64,000 nucleotides of DNA from Gymnorhina tibicen (taxonomy: Eukaryota > Chordata > Aves > Passeriformes > Artamidae), in assembly GCA_013399875.1 (NCBI GenBank), contig VXAZ01005702.1:1591768-1655767 (forward strand), written 5' to 3'. The translations under genes and the position numbers were made by a program. Shown piece after piece: positions 26,947 to 39,699 of the stretch. Numbering within the stretch: position 1 is the first letter of the stretch; each line of letters opens with the position of its first letter. The notes beneath the pieces were generated by a model, which saw nothing but the letters and a program-made list of their open reading frames with translations, did not search any database and was not told the origin of the DNA.

Positions 26947-29161
26947 AAGGTTTGGTGTTACAACTCTGGGTCCAGTGACCTGGACACTCTGCTGCATCTC
27001 CAGTGACTTACAGAAATTTGAAAAAAACCAAAATCACTGATGACAAATAGTAAAAACAACCCACCACCAGCTTGACTTTTATTCAGTTTAGGAAAAGCAA
27101 TTAATCCACATGCACAGAAAACAACAATAACAAATCTTACCACAATCAAGAGTGCTGGAATAAGTATAGCTGGCATACAGACAAAAATCAAGAGAAATCT
27201 TGTATCCTCTCCTTAAAATCCTCCTCTAGTCAAAAGTCTTTCAGTGCACTTTGTTAAAACATTGTCACATACTCTTCAGTTATACGAATATGGGTTTCTT
27301 CCTCCTTTGCCCAGAATTTTAAAGGACAGAACCCTAGCATTCTCTTTCCTTTTTTCTTTCTCTCATCACGCTTTGCCTGATCCTGGCAGAATTCAAGCCA
27401 TATATATACCTATAATACCTGGTGAAAAGATAGAAAAACAAATTTAAGAAAATGTGTATCTGAAGGGGCCCCTAGGTTTGCTGGGACCATTAGAAGATAA
27501 GGACTACTAAATCTGTAAGCCAAGCTAGACAGAAAGGCTAAGAGCCATTTGAGGAAAAGGCTATGATTTCTTTAAAAATAAAAAAAAAATTAATAATACA
27601 AATGAAGATTGGGATGATGTTTATCTCCTTTTATAAGAAATAAACCTCCAAGTGCTCTACACTTAAACTTCATAGTAGCCGTTCATGTAAGCAAGTAGCA
27701 TTGCCTCTATTTATTAAAAAAAAGAAACAGACTGAACTAGCACAAATTATACAGTATATTTGATCTATACTTTTAAAGTATATTGGCTTGTACTCAGTGA
27801 AAAAGAGGGTTAGAATTATGTACCTGATCTTTAAGGACTTTTAGACAAATGTAAAGTTTCTTTCACACAAACACAAGACACTTCCCCTCAGTTTTCCTAT
27901 TCTTGCTCGAAAGCAAACATTAGACTTCAACTATGTAATCCATGTAACAGATTTTTCACACTGGGAGAGCGGTTCCCTGGAGGCAGCTCTGTAAAAGGAC
28001 AGAGGTCAATCAGTGAGTTTAGGAGCTGCATGCTCAGTGTGTGTCTCACTGGTAAATCAAGCCTTTTAATTATTTGCAGTCTGGGGCAGATTTTCATGGA
28101 TACACCTATTTTTAGTTTTCACTCCTGAGCTCAAGCTCCTCTACTTAAAGGGATGGAAAGCCAGACTCTGAATAGTAAATCTTTGGACTTAATCAAGTAG
28201 CTTTTAAAAGTTCATATCGCTTCCCTAAGTACAAAAGTTTGTCTTCTTAAATATACACTAGAATGTGACAGTCTCTACACTGCTGGTTATCGTTCGCATC
28301 TCTTACTCACTGCCAGAAAGTTGACAAGTGCCTTCAATCAAACCATGATGTGAATTTTCATAGTTTCATTATTTTACTTTAAAAACAAGTATCAGTAAAT
28401 ATCTGCAAAACTATCCCAGTATTTTATTTCATAGATGTCTTAAAAATGCTTCTAAAGTACAGCACTGGTTCATGTATTTCTTTTTCTTTTTTGCAAACCT
28501 ATGCTCACTCATTCTTTCCTTGTTTTCCATCTCTGTCAACCACCTCCTGTCCTAGCTGTTTCAAGGTAGAGACCACCTTTCTATTCAATATTTGAACAAA
28601 CTTCTTCAAAATCTGCTTGGCTGTGATTAGAGCTCTTAAAAATGCAGCAATATCTGCTCCGTCAGCAGTAAATAAATGCAGCATTGATTCCTTTCACCAA
28701 ACTGAACAATGTGTTCTCAAAAATCACAGGTCATCTGATTTTGATGATTCACTATAGGCAATCCAGCCAGCAAGATTCAAATGAACATTTTCTAACTCTT
28801 GCACTGCTGTTCCAAACATCACCTTCAGTATCCTTTTGTATACAAGCTCTTTAGTAGAGGTAGGTTTAATTTAGCTCTTATGCATATTTATAATGGTCCT
28901 CTAATCATCATTGTAAACATTATACCGAAGCTGACAAACTTCGTTACAAGAGCAATTCCAGTAAAATAAGTGGGATGTGCACCTGATTTAGGACTTTTTC
29001 AAACATTGAGTACTTGCTGACTTCATTCATGCCATATATTGTAAATGTTTATTGCCTCATTACTTACAGCTGTAATAAAAAACTCAGTTACACCATACCC
29101 AAAAAGTAAAATAAAATAAACTGTATCTTCAAAAAACATGAGATTGGCTTTAAATAATGTA
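26947..29161 (+). repeat. direct 2.2 kb duplication, copy 2
   Basis: This 2,215-base block matches 24728-26945 almost base for base. The 3-base length difference is fully explained by the single indel. Differences I could see include CCCCTCC to CCTCTCC near 27207, TTTTCAC to TTGTCAC near 27265, TACAAAT to TACGAAT near 27286, GTTCCTGG to GATCCTGG near 27380, GAATTTC to GATTTTC near 28090, CTACCTCC to CCACCTCC near 28541 and ACCATGAG to AACATGAG near 29136. The right flank continues into unique sequence. No gene is recognisable in it. Confidence 0.95.
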
Positions 29162-29919
29162 CTATCTTCAACATAAAAGGAAAAGTTTATAGGGGTTTTT
29201 TTTTCCTTACTTTGTGTTATCTTGGTATTTCTTAAATGCTTCTATGGCTAGAAACTCTCTAATTACTTTTCATTCAAAGGCAAGGGTCTTGTGTAAATAC
29301 AGGAGTTGGGGATTTAAGAAAAACCTGAATGTCACAGGACTGAATAATGTCATTTTTATATGTTTTACAAAGAAGCAAAAACAAATTATTTTTTTCTTCC
29401 ATTAAATATATACTATCATTTCTGAACTAGAATACTTGATATGATTGTTGTTTTAATTTAATCTGAAGAAGAAAGACATTCCAGAAGAAGAAAAGCTTTA
29501 CTCACACACAGAAAATTGACAGATGCCTTTTTTATGGGTTGATTGCTTTTCAGTGTTTTTCAAGTGATGACTCAGGTTTTCCTTTTGTTTATCCAGCCAC
29601 AATTCCCTTCTAGCTAGCTTATTTTATTTTTTTTAATGGAACATGTTAATTAAGTAGTATATTTTGCTAGACAAACCTCAATTTCTCCCCTCTCTCTTCC
29701 ACAGCTAAAAAGCAAGCACTTTCCCAGAACATAACTGTTTATTGAAATTGAAAGTCTTTAGGGTGTTTTGGAAGCAGGAGACCTCGAAGTTTGAATGAGG
29801 AACTCCACTGGCAAGCTTTCAAACTTATTTGCAGATCAGGACCTCTTTTGTAGAAGTCTCCCCAGGAGAAAGGCAGTTAGACACCTGCCAGTAGCCTGCA
29901 GTGGGCACCATCCCACTGT

Positions 29920-30135
29920 GATGCTAATGAGATGAATGAGAGCACCACGGAGAGCTGCAATAATTACAGGGTGAAGAGCTTGTCTTTTCCTGACCCTCCT
30001 CTCTGGGCTGCCTGTTCTATAAAGCAGGGTCTTTTGTAATACTAATTACAAATGTTAATTAAACATTTCTTTGGAATTTTGCCCTCCATTAATAGGTCAG
30101 ATAAACAGGGAATAGCAATGACAGGCACAAGTCAT
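29920..30135. promoter_or_regulatory. possible conserved regulatory element
   Basis: This patch is unusually dense in developmental transcription-factor style motifs: ATGCTAAT, TAATTACA, CTAATTAC, GTTAATTAAAC and CATTAATAGG (homeodomain or octamer-like), plus AGATAA. TAATTA-type cores recur within about 130 bases, interleaved with GC-richer sequence such as TCTCTGGGCTGCC. This pattern resembles vertebrate conserved non-coding elements. The resemblance is compositional only, and I have no alignment to show conservation. Confidence 0.25.
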
Positions 30136-32490
30136 TATCAGCCACACGAGAAAAATACCATTTATTTGTTCCCTTCCTTTGGTCCCTCCAAAGACATAAC
30201 TTCTGGTTTTGCTTTATTAAAGAGACACTAAAACCACTGAAGTATAGCTTTTCTGCACAGAAATAAAGTAAAAATAATTCTTACTATAATGTACTTAAAC
30301 CTAGTTCTAAGGCCCCCTCCACTACAACTCACTCTAGTCTGAGTTGACTTAACAAATTTTAACCATAATCACGACTTTAAGGCTACATAAATGCCCTTCC
30401 AAACACAGATTTAAGGAAACAGTCATGACAGCTGTTGATGACAGCACAAAATCTAGTTTGACGGCTTCCTCTGGCACAAGCAGCACATGGCATTTCAAAT
30501 CATTGCACTAATCCCATTTCTGACCCAGTCCCTAGAACTACAGGAGTGACCCCTGCCCAGATCAGAACTGAGCACAAGCACTTGGCAGATATTGCCGGAA
30601 AAATAAAAGCTCTACCCTTTGCCTGACAGTCTGCCACAGCCAGATGCTCCCATCCAGGCTCACACGGAGCAGTAATTTAATACATCAGCAATACTATCTA
30701 TCTCGGTGAAATAACTTCTGCTGGGCCAGCTCATTTTACCTTTCCTTATAGCTGACATTCCCAGGGCATGGGAGGGAACCAGACTAATTTCAAATTTCAT
30801 CCTTTAATATTTTTCCCAAATATGTATGTGTGGTTTTAAAAAGCATTTGATGTCACCAAATGGAAGCAATTCCTTTTGGAAGAAATTAAGTCAGAAGATG
30901 CAATTCAAAAGCACAACTAATGCATTCCAACAAAAGTACAAAGGAACCTCACTGCAAACTGAGAATGATGGGAAAGGTTTCACTCTAAAGATTCATTTCT
31001 ACTGGGCCGTGTCACTTGCAAATGCAGACACAGCATTTCTCTAATTTAATTCTGTCTTTATTGTCCTAAAGAAATAAGAATTTTCCATTTTTTCATTTTG
31101 TCAGATAACCTGAAAGCACATTCTTCTGTTTTGATAAGAAATGGGGACTGAAGGCTGGAGGTGCAAAGCTGAAGAATCCACTATTTTCCCATATAGCCCC
31201 ACTGCTTTGACAGCAGCCCACCATATGGGAAATATCAGCAAGACAAAGCCTCTGGTAAGTCAATATCGGAAACTTCTGAAGGCTTATGACTTACTTAAAA
31301 GTATCTTTCTGTTTACTACTCGTAACCATGGCATCACTGGCTGTGGCCATCAGACTGTGTTCTTACTCACACACTCCTTCATGCAATGATCTTTGAAAAT
31401 AGTCTGGTCTGTGAATCACCTGAACACGTCAAGGCTTGCACCATTACAGGGCAGGATGGGCATATACACAAAAACTGACCCAGGGTCATTTACAGGTTCA
31501 TGGAATTTACGAGAGTCTTGATTCTTTCATCAGAGATGTTTGAGTGAGTTATTACCACCACTGCTCAGATAGCTTTTACTTCACAAAGCAGAAAATGTGA
31601 CTTTGTGGAGCCCTGAGTACTCCCACCATTTCCAAAGTGCCCCAAGACACATCATGAGCCTCTCTCCTCAGCAGCCTTCTACTGCCCAGTTCCAAGGCAC
31701 AAAAGGCAGAACTAAGAACGCCCATGTCTCCCCAAGTCCATACTACTTAAAACAGCTCTTTTGTACTGTCACAGCCTATGTGATAATGCAGTCTCATGGG
31801 CTTGGTTGAGTCAAACAACTGTTTTCTCCTCCAGCTGCTAATCCAGGTGTACATTGCCAGTTCCAGTGGTAGAATTGCAAGGAAACTACCTGGTCTAACG
31901 CTGAAAACATGGCTGTGATCATTGAAACAGCTCAGAGCTCTTCTACTCCGCTAAATTTCACAGTAACTAGCAAAGTATCTTTTATATGTCAGGTGATCCA
32001 TTTATCCTTGCTTATCATACCCACAATTTCAGCTGTGTTTGCAATTGTTCTATAATGACTGTCAGGATCCTAAAACCAGCTTGAAATTCAGGGACAATAT
32101 GGAATTTAAACAGAAAAGCCACTAATAAGAGTATATACAACATTGATGCACGTAAGAGACACTTTTGATTATCCACACTGATTTCTTAGCACAGACCATT
32201 GATTTTTGGTGCAGAAATCTGTACATCAGCCCATAACTTCTGAATTAGAATACAAAGTTTTCAAAATGCATTAATTTTTTATTTAAATACTTCATTTGAT
32301 ATATTATTCAAAGTATCCTGTAATAAGTTGCTATAATGATTAAATATAGAAATTATTAAAATTTGCCTTTTTAAAATCTGAATTTTTCTCATTTCAGCTT
32401 CTGGACACTTGATCTTGTTACACCCTTTTCTGCCGAGATTAAAGAACCGTGGTTTTCTCCACACAGATATTTTGAGATCGTGACGAGGTC

Positions 32491-32508
32491 ACCTTATCTT
32501 GATAAGGT
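32491..32508. promoter_or_regulatory. palindromic double GATA site
   Basis: ACCTTATCTTGATAAGGT is a perfect palindrome of 8-base arms with a TT spacer. Each arm contains TTATC/GATAA, the core bound by GATA-family zinc-finger factors, so two sites face each other. Palindromic GATA sites can bind both zinc fingers of one factor. Occupancy cannot be judged from sequence. Confidence 0.35.
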
Positions 32509-33140
32509 AAGCAGATTGATTTTCTTAAAATCCACCACTGGAAATGCATAGTTTTTTTCAGAAGAGAGAAGACAGCACTTCACAGAACTTCTCTGAAACA
32601 CTGTGATACAGCTAGGTAGTTTTGCAGAAAAAGTATCTCACTTCCATCTTTGTTTTTAAACAAAACTGTAAAAATTACTACTAATATAATGGGAGGCTGG
32701 AAATCCAGAGCACCCTCTCAATCTGAATTATCCTATAATCCTATAATTCCTCAATTCTTCAAGAGAGCAAGCAAAGTAAAAAGTGAGTTTAAAAGCAAGA
32801 TAATTAGTACGTTTCATAGAAGGTATTTCAATAGGTTGCCATCATGGTACACAGCTGAGGCTCTAGTTCCAAGAGCAATAGAAAAAATATAAATCATCAC
32901 AGTCCAAGCACAACTATGACTTAATAGGAAGGTACAACAGCTAAAAAAAAATAAAAAGGAAAATAAAATATATTTTACTGTTATAGTAGCTACTCTTCTG
33001 AAGTATATGTTAAAAACACGGCAGCAGACATACAAATTGCCCTACATAATATGGAAGTTCCCATCATTCTCTAGAAAACATTTCAGTCTCTGTAAAAAGC
33101 TGAGTGTTTCAGAAGTCGTTTTATAGACCAGTTATTTAGG

Positions 33141-33254
33141 TTCATTTCCATTACATTTTGCAAGACACCATAACAACTTTGTACTGAATATATGGCAATT
33201 TCTTCCATTCCATTTTGCAAGACACCATAATAACACTGTGCTAATGGTATGGCA
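33141..33254. repeat. 57-bp unit, two tandem copies
   Basis: Two direct copies of a 57-base unit lie next to each other, the second starting near 33198. The shared core TTTTGCAAGACACCATAA starts at about 33156 and 33213, and both copies end in TATGGCAATTTC. The unit length is a multiple of three, so a minus-strand frame (33083-33271) shows a 19-residue repeat with the shared core CYGVLQN or CYYGVLQN. No domain is recognised, and the frame is open only because the duplicated DNA lacks stops. Confidence 0.85.
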
Positions 33255-33365
33255 ATTTCCTGGGAAACCACTTATCACTGGACAAGACTCTAACCACGCC
33301 AAGGAATGTACCAGCACACTGCACCAAAGCCATGTCAAGCATTTACCAGACAGAAATCACATCAT

Positions 33366-33401
33366 CTGCCTTAACCTAACTCATCTGTTAGGTTAAGGCA
33401 G
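33366..33401. repeat. perfect 15-bp inverted repeat
   Basis: CTGCCTTAACCTAAC (33366-33380) and GTTAGGTTAAGGCAG (33387-33401) are exact reverse complements around the 6-base loop TCATCT. The pairing does not continue outside the arms, so the hairpin is too short for a standard microRNA precursor. Its mixed base composition makes chance less likely than for the AT-rich palindromes elsewhere in the window. Confidence 0.9.
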
Positions 33402-34624
33402 CTGATCCCAAATCCATCCCAGAAGGCCATGTCATATTCATGTCAACCTTAACTTTTGTCAGTGTCATTCTAAGGAGTCTTAATTTTTAAAATAAGTTAT
33501 TACACTGGGTTACTGCTTTGAATGCTGGTCTTTGGATCTTTTCGACTCAAAAACCTGCAGTCCAGGTAAGTCTGCACCACTGACTGTGTGTGGCCCAGGG
33601 TGTACTTTTGAAGCCAAGCTCTCAGTCCTTCTGTCTTTGCCTCACTTAAGATGACAGTCTCAGAACTGATGATCTGTATCCCCTTCAGGATGAAATTAAG
33701 CCAGAAGATATATTTCAGAGCTGGTGTGAAGGAACTTCCCCACAAACAGAGGGTGGCCACAGGGTTTTGCTCTGCAGATTCACTTGCTTATCTAGACATA
33801 GCCTTTCTCTACTTTAATTCTATTATGATCAGTCTCATCTGTCAAAATAAGCTGAGAGAGAAACACATTGGAACCAGCTGTTCGTAACTGCTTTATACAG
33901 TTCTTTCTTTCCAGCATGGTTATAAGGTAGTTTAAATGTATTCAGCCTAGTGTGTATAAGTGCCTTTGGGTATAGAAGACTGAGGAAGCAAGAATTGTTG
34001 TTTGAACAAAGAAGCACTTCATGCATATGTTCAATTTTTCATAGAATGTTTAGCGTGATACTTACTGTGAATGCATGGTTTATTCCATCAATGGTCTGTG
34101 GTTTACACTCCCTCTACACCTATTGGCATGATAAACTGTAATGACTTCATAATAAAGTTAAAAGCCCAACATAAATTCAGAAAAGCAAGGAATTTCAGAG
34201 GTAAGGTTTGGATTTCATCCCTTACCCTTCCTTGTATTTGAATGTTATGAAACAGCTATATACTTTGTTTAGGCACAGATATAAAAAATGTCATTACAGG
34301 AATATAAACAGTGAAAACCGTGTGTGTTCTGACAGGTTCCCATATTTCCTCAGAACTTACGTATTTTCTATCATTTTGCAATGTCCCAAACATTTTTTGT
34401 TAAAGCTAGTTTGTCCTTTATGATTAACTGCACTATTTCATACTGAGCCAAAGCAGAAATAATTTGATACATTTTGAAAAAAAAAATTAAAAATCTAAAA
34501 AAAGTTGATGGTTTACACTATTGAAGAACATACTAATAAAAGAAGGTTGTCAGACAACATAGCACCACTTAATACTGAGTTGTAATGCCTGTGACATAAA
34601 TGCCATGAAACAGCTCTGGAGTTT

Positions 34625-34700
34625 TGGTTGGGTTATTTATTTATCTGTTTGGGGGGTTGGTTTCCTTGTTTGCTTTTGGTTTGGCTTAGGTTTCTTTTAG
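34625..34700 (+). repeat. T/G-rich low-complexity tract
   Basis: GGTTGGGTTATTTATTTATC and later GTTTGGCTTAGGTTTC form a T/G-rich stretch including a GGGGGG run. It is not a pure repeat. Confidence 0.6.
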
Positions 34701-35140
34701 CTGGAGAAACAGTGGCATACTCTAAGGAAAGTCTCACTTAGGATTTTTCCATTTTGCTTTCCCTTTTCACTTATAGAGCCAATGCTCCAGCACTGTGTCA
34801 CATTATGGAAAACACAGGCTTATTTTATAAAAAGAGAATCTGGATACCCACATCTACCAGTGTGTACTCCTGAAATCATGACCTTAAAAACTGAACTTAG
34901 GTGCTTTGCTTTCTATTTGCATGACCTAGCAGGCTTTCTGCAGTTTTCAAAAGCAAGGAGCAAAATGCCAGCTGAAACTCAACAGCTCTGCAGATGCTCA
35001 GCATTTTCCAAAATCAGCCTCAAATTACATTACTTATATTGAGTTAGGATCTTGGTGCGTGATCTTTTACGTAACTTTCCAACTCACCTCTGCAGTCTGA
35101 TTCCCCACCATATAACTTTCTTGCTGAAAGCAAAAGACAC

Positions 35141-35180
35141 CTTTTTAGTAGATCTTTTTTTACCTTTTTTAGTAGATCTG
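35141..35180. repeat. short 24-bp tandem duplication
   Basis: The core TTTTTAGTAGATCT occurs twice, 24 bases apart (AGTAGATCT at 35147 and 35171). It is a local slippage-type duplication without other features. Confidence 0.7.
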
Positions 35181-38100
35181 ATGCCGCTGAAGAAGATTCT
35201 TCTTACCTGTTATGAAAAGCTTCCAAATTGCTGCAAGGGAATTTGCCTGGAAGACTCCAAGTAAGTGCTCATGCAATGATTTGAAATTTTGTCTGTGAAT
35301 GATTAGAATTGGTTATATGAATAAAAGAAAATTTTAATATCAGGATATGGGGGATTTTAATTCCCTGGAAGATACTATTCATTAACTATTCTGTATTTCA
35401 TTCAAGTAATTCAGATTCCTTTGGTGCAAACTTTTTTTTTTTCCCTGCTGATATAATAGAGAATATTCTATTCTTACTGGAATAACATAGAATTCTAGAA
35501 TCAGTTATTTGGAAATGCCATTTCTAGAACAGTCTACAAATCTTTCAAAGCAAAGTTTTTTCATGGGAAAAAGATTCAGTGAAGATATAAGGTCTCATAA
35601 TTTTGTTTGAGGTGGCAATTTCCACTTAAAAGTCTGAAAATTTTCAAGATTTAGGCCACGTTCTAGGTCTACATTTTCAGATTAAAGAAAATTGAATTCT
35701 TTTAGGACAAATGCATTTTGCATGCTGCAAAATAAATGAGGGTAAGAGAGACTGATGTTATTGTTACTCCATGTAGGACATCACAATTTTGAAGACACAC
35801 CAAGCTGAATGATTTTTTTTTAGTACTTCATGTATTGTCAGAACCACTCAGAATTGTGATGGTGTGCTCCACCCAGCTGCCCAGCCTTTATTTCCCATAA
35901 CTCTGCTCAACCCGTTCCAACCAGCAGTGATGGCAAGGAATGTGTCTGGCTGTGATAGCTGCATCTGACTCATAGTGGATTCAGGGGAGACAGGTTACAC
36001 AATAGCCAAGGTCTATTTTGAGCAACAGCCACCCCACACACACACACTCTCCTTCCCCAAACAATAATGCTGGTCAAAGTCTGACTCAAGCTAAGTTTGG
36101 AGGTAACTAAACTCTGTAGTCAGTCTGTAAATATGTCCATAACTGTGACTCCGTAACAGTGGACAGTCCAGGACCTGCTGAGCTCTCCTGCACAGAAGGA
36201 TCCACCCTTGAGTACAGATGCCTCTCAAGGTTACTCTTTGACGCTGAGAGATTCCTTGCTGCAGCAGATTCTCAGTGATTAGTAGCATGCTAAACTTGGA
36301 AATCTTAGCTAACTAATACAAAGGAATGACCGTGCACATTTAGACACAAAGCACTGACCAAGTCTGGGACTAAGTCTGGATCCAGATACATGTAAATTCC
36401 CCTCTGAGAAGGAGTTTACAATGGAAGGGGTCCTTTCTGAACCTTATGACTCAGTCAGAGGGTCTCCCTGATACTTTTGCCTGACCTTGTCCTCTATGCA
36501 GTAAAAAATCAAATGCACCTTTGTCAATGAATTTTGCTAACCACTGTCGCATTTACTGTCAAGCCTTGTTAAATCTCTGTGTTTATTGATAAACATATTG
36601 TTGCTTCTCTCTTACAAAGAAAGTGCACCACTTCATCCAGAACAAGAACTACCTATGCTTGACATTAATTCAGCCCATGAAATTCTGGTGGTCTCAGATG
36701 GAATAATGAAGGATTGCCGCAGTCCACTCAGAACTTCAAAGGCAAAATCACGCAGAATAGGGGTACAATAGGAAGAGACCTGCCTCTTCAGGAGAGCTGT
36801 TCAAGGTTCTTTCCACAGCTAAACAGTTCCTTTAGCTGGTGCAGTGAGAACATTTGCCTTACATTTATCTTTCCACAGAATATTTGGGGAAGAAGCTAAA
36901 AGACTTTGTTCTCAGGGAAACGCAAGAACTGCAATTACACCAAGCCCCTTGTGGAGTATTCTGGTGGGAAGAGGCCCCTTGTGCAATGTCCTTTTCCACA
37001 CATCCAAACAGAAGTCAGGCATAATACATTTCAGAGTCAGGATGCTGAAATCCCCTGCTACTTCAGCAGAACAAATCAGGATGCATACTTTCATCCTCCA
37101 TATCAGGATGAAAGAGATCAGTGCTGGAGACAAAGGAGGAATAAAACAAACTCTCTGCAGTGAGAAAAATGAGATGAGGGAACTTTGCTGCCTGCTGAAG
37201 AAAATTCAGTGTTCTTTTTGCCACAAGTTAAATTTTATCAGTGCCAAATATACTTCATAAACAGAGTCTTATGGCTAGGAACTTTACTTCTTTCTGCTAT
37301 GTGCTGGATTCCTGTCCATTTGAAGACAAAGCAGGGTGCAGTGAAATACTTCAGACAACTTTAGTGCTACAGTGAATGACAAAACCATACAGAGGAAATG
37401 GGAATCAATCATTTGCATTTAATTGCTAAACCAAACAGTACAGCTTGAATACCTACAGGTCTCAGCCTGGATAAACGGAAAGAGGAGATGGATAAGTAAA
37501 ACCATGTTTTGAAGAGCTGAGTAGAAATTGACAAACTCTGGTTCCAGAGTGGAAATGCCTTTGACATCATTGCAAAGCAGGAGAGGGTGGCTTTGTACCA
37601 GGCTGGAATGGTGACATTTCAGTGGCCTAATGGTGGCCTTTGGGTGGAGCCCTGGCTTTGAGCCTGTCTGAAAGTCTTTCCAGACAGGGAATGAGCTGCA
37701 ACCACTAAAAAGGAAAGAGAGGCTAAGCCACAGACTTCTGCCTTATTGCTGACTATGTAGCAAGTTCAATCATGGTGCAACAGATATGGTGTGTCCCCAA
37801 AAGTTCATCTCTCATCCTACCTCAGAGCCTGAGATGTAGAAGCAGTTCTGAACATTCAATTATTATCACACCAACACAAAAGCCATTGCTTCAACTGGCT
37901 CTAATTCTCACTCACTTCAGGTCCTGGTCCCCACATACAGACCAAAATTAAAGATGACCACGCTCTGCCTTCACCCTTCAGGAAGCAAATCTCAGAATGA
38001 CCACCAAGGAAAACTGACACATCGTGGGGAAATCTAGCCTGCCAGGGCCAGCATTAAATACATCCCAGGGATAAACAGAAGTCTATCTCTGCTTTCCAGA

Positions 38101-38460
38101 GTTATTGATCCACTGCTACACAACAGCACTGAATTCTCCCTTACTGGAGCAGCCTAGGTAATCACAAGCAGAGTTAGGAAAATCCTTTCACACAAGACCC
38201 AGAGGGCAGGATCAGGGCAAGACAATTCTGTGCTAGTGTTCCTCTAGAAGATGTCTTCAAACATAATGCTGAAATTACACCCTAATGAGTATTTCAATTG
38301 TCATTCAAGGTGGAAAAAATATCCAAAATATGTTTTTTGCTGTTTTCTAGTATGTCAGTTGGCTGCTCTGTAATACATGTTAGAAGCAGTTGTTTTTAGT
38401 GGTGTGGGAAGTTTGGGTCACCATCCTGCTGGTCCCTTGTCAGACAGAAAAATTCAGAAT

Positions 38461-38502
38461 CTGTTCTCTCCCCTCTCCTTTTTTTCTTTTTTTTTTTCCT
38501 CT
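38461..38502 (+). repeat. pyrimidine tract
   Basis: About 40 bases are almost all C and T, including a T10 run, followed by GAACAG. It could act as a splice-acceptor-like tract by chance, but no exon follows that I can recognise. Confidence 0.8.
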
Positions 38503-39699
38503 GAACAGCTTGAATGGCAGACTAAAGAATAATCCTGTTCACTGCTAATGTGCAAAACCAGGATTGAGCAAAAAAAACTGACTTAAGAAGCTTTCATCTG
38601 GGTCAGGACGTATTGATACCATATTCAAAGATATATGCTCAGCACACTTGTGCAGAGATAAATGTTTCAACCGTAGGCTTAAGGAAAAAAAAACACCAAA
38701 AAACCCCCCCAGCACACTCCAGTAACACAGCTAGTGAAATATTAGTCTCAGTGAAAAAATTTCCACCCACGTTTGCTTTCATCACAGATTATGCAGTACT
38801 ACAGACTACTCAAAATAAAATGTTTCCTTCCTATAAAAAAACAGCTATGCAATAAGGTTTATTTTCACTGTTTCTGAGTGCCCAAAGTACAAGATAAATT
38901 CACTACAATAAATTTTGCCTGTCATAATGTCAGAAAAAAGGAACCACACATTTAGCCATCTCTGACAGTCACTGATCCACCCATCTCTTTGGGACAAGAC
39001 AACTTTCATGTCCCTCAAGGTCTTTCCTATACTGGATCTCTAAACCTATTTCATTAGTAAATATCATCACTATGGATTTTATCTCTCACCAGTGTCTTCT
39101 CTTCCAATAATGACAACATGGGTCTTTCAGACAATGACATGAAGGGAATCCAACAAGATCAAATCCCACAGTCTTCAATTTCCTGTATAATGCTGGATAT
39201 GAGTGATTCTTTATTACTTCTTATTACAGTTCAAAGTATCATTAATGATAAAAAAATTGTAAGAAAACAGTAGCTGTTAAGCTGGCTGTTATGAAGCAGA
39301 TAACTTTACTGGCCCAGCTTATAAATGGCCTGAGCCAGCTTTTCAGAAGCCTTAATATCAGTCTTGCATAGCTTGCACAATAACACACCCACATTATGCA
39401 TTTACTTTGACTGTAATCCCAAAGTCTTAAGAGTAAACTCAGCTTTTGCCTGTGTGTATGTGTGTGCGCAACTCATCTGGTTTGAGTGATGCTGAAACTT
39501 CTCATATGGGGTTTCAATTCATCTGATCCAACCTTCTGTTGTAATCAGGGCCTTGTATCAGGTTGTGCAGGTACCTGTGAATAGAGGTTTAATATTTCCA
39601 GTGAACAGGATCCTACCACTTCTCTGTCAGCACATGGGTTCTCATGGTTCTCTGTCTCGCCATAATCAGATGGAGGTGCCCTGACACCGTTCATGCTTG

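Larger units (their letters stand above)
29162..39699. other. non-coding sequence, no gene recognised
   Basis: I found no recognisable exon. The longest open frame is 138 codons at 36844-37260 (listed under findings). Others are 60-86 codons. Named small features inside are a possible regulatory patch near 30.0 kb, a GATA palindrome, a 57-bp tandem repeat, a perfect hairpin and simple repeats. The remainder is unassigned. Confidence 0.6.

Noticed and set aside
33366..33401. Hairpin as a microRNA gene
   Set aside because: The paired region is only 15 bp with no extension, much shorter than a typical precursor stem.
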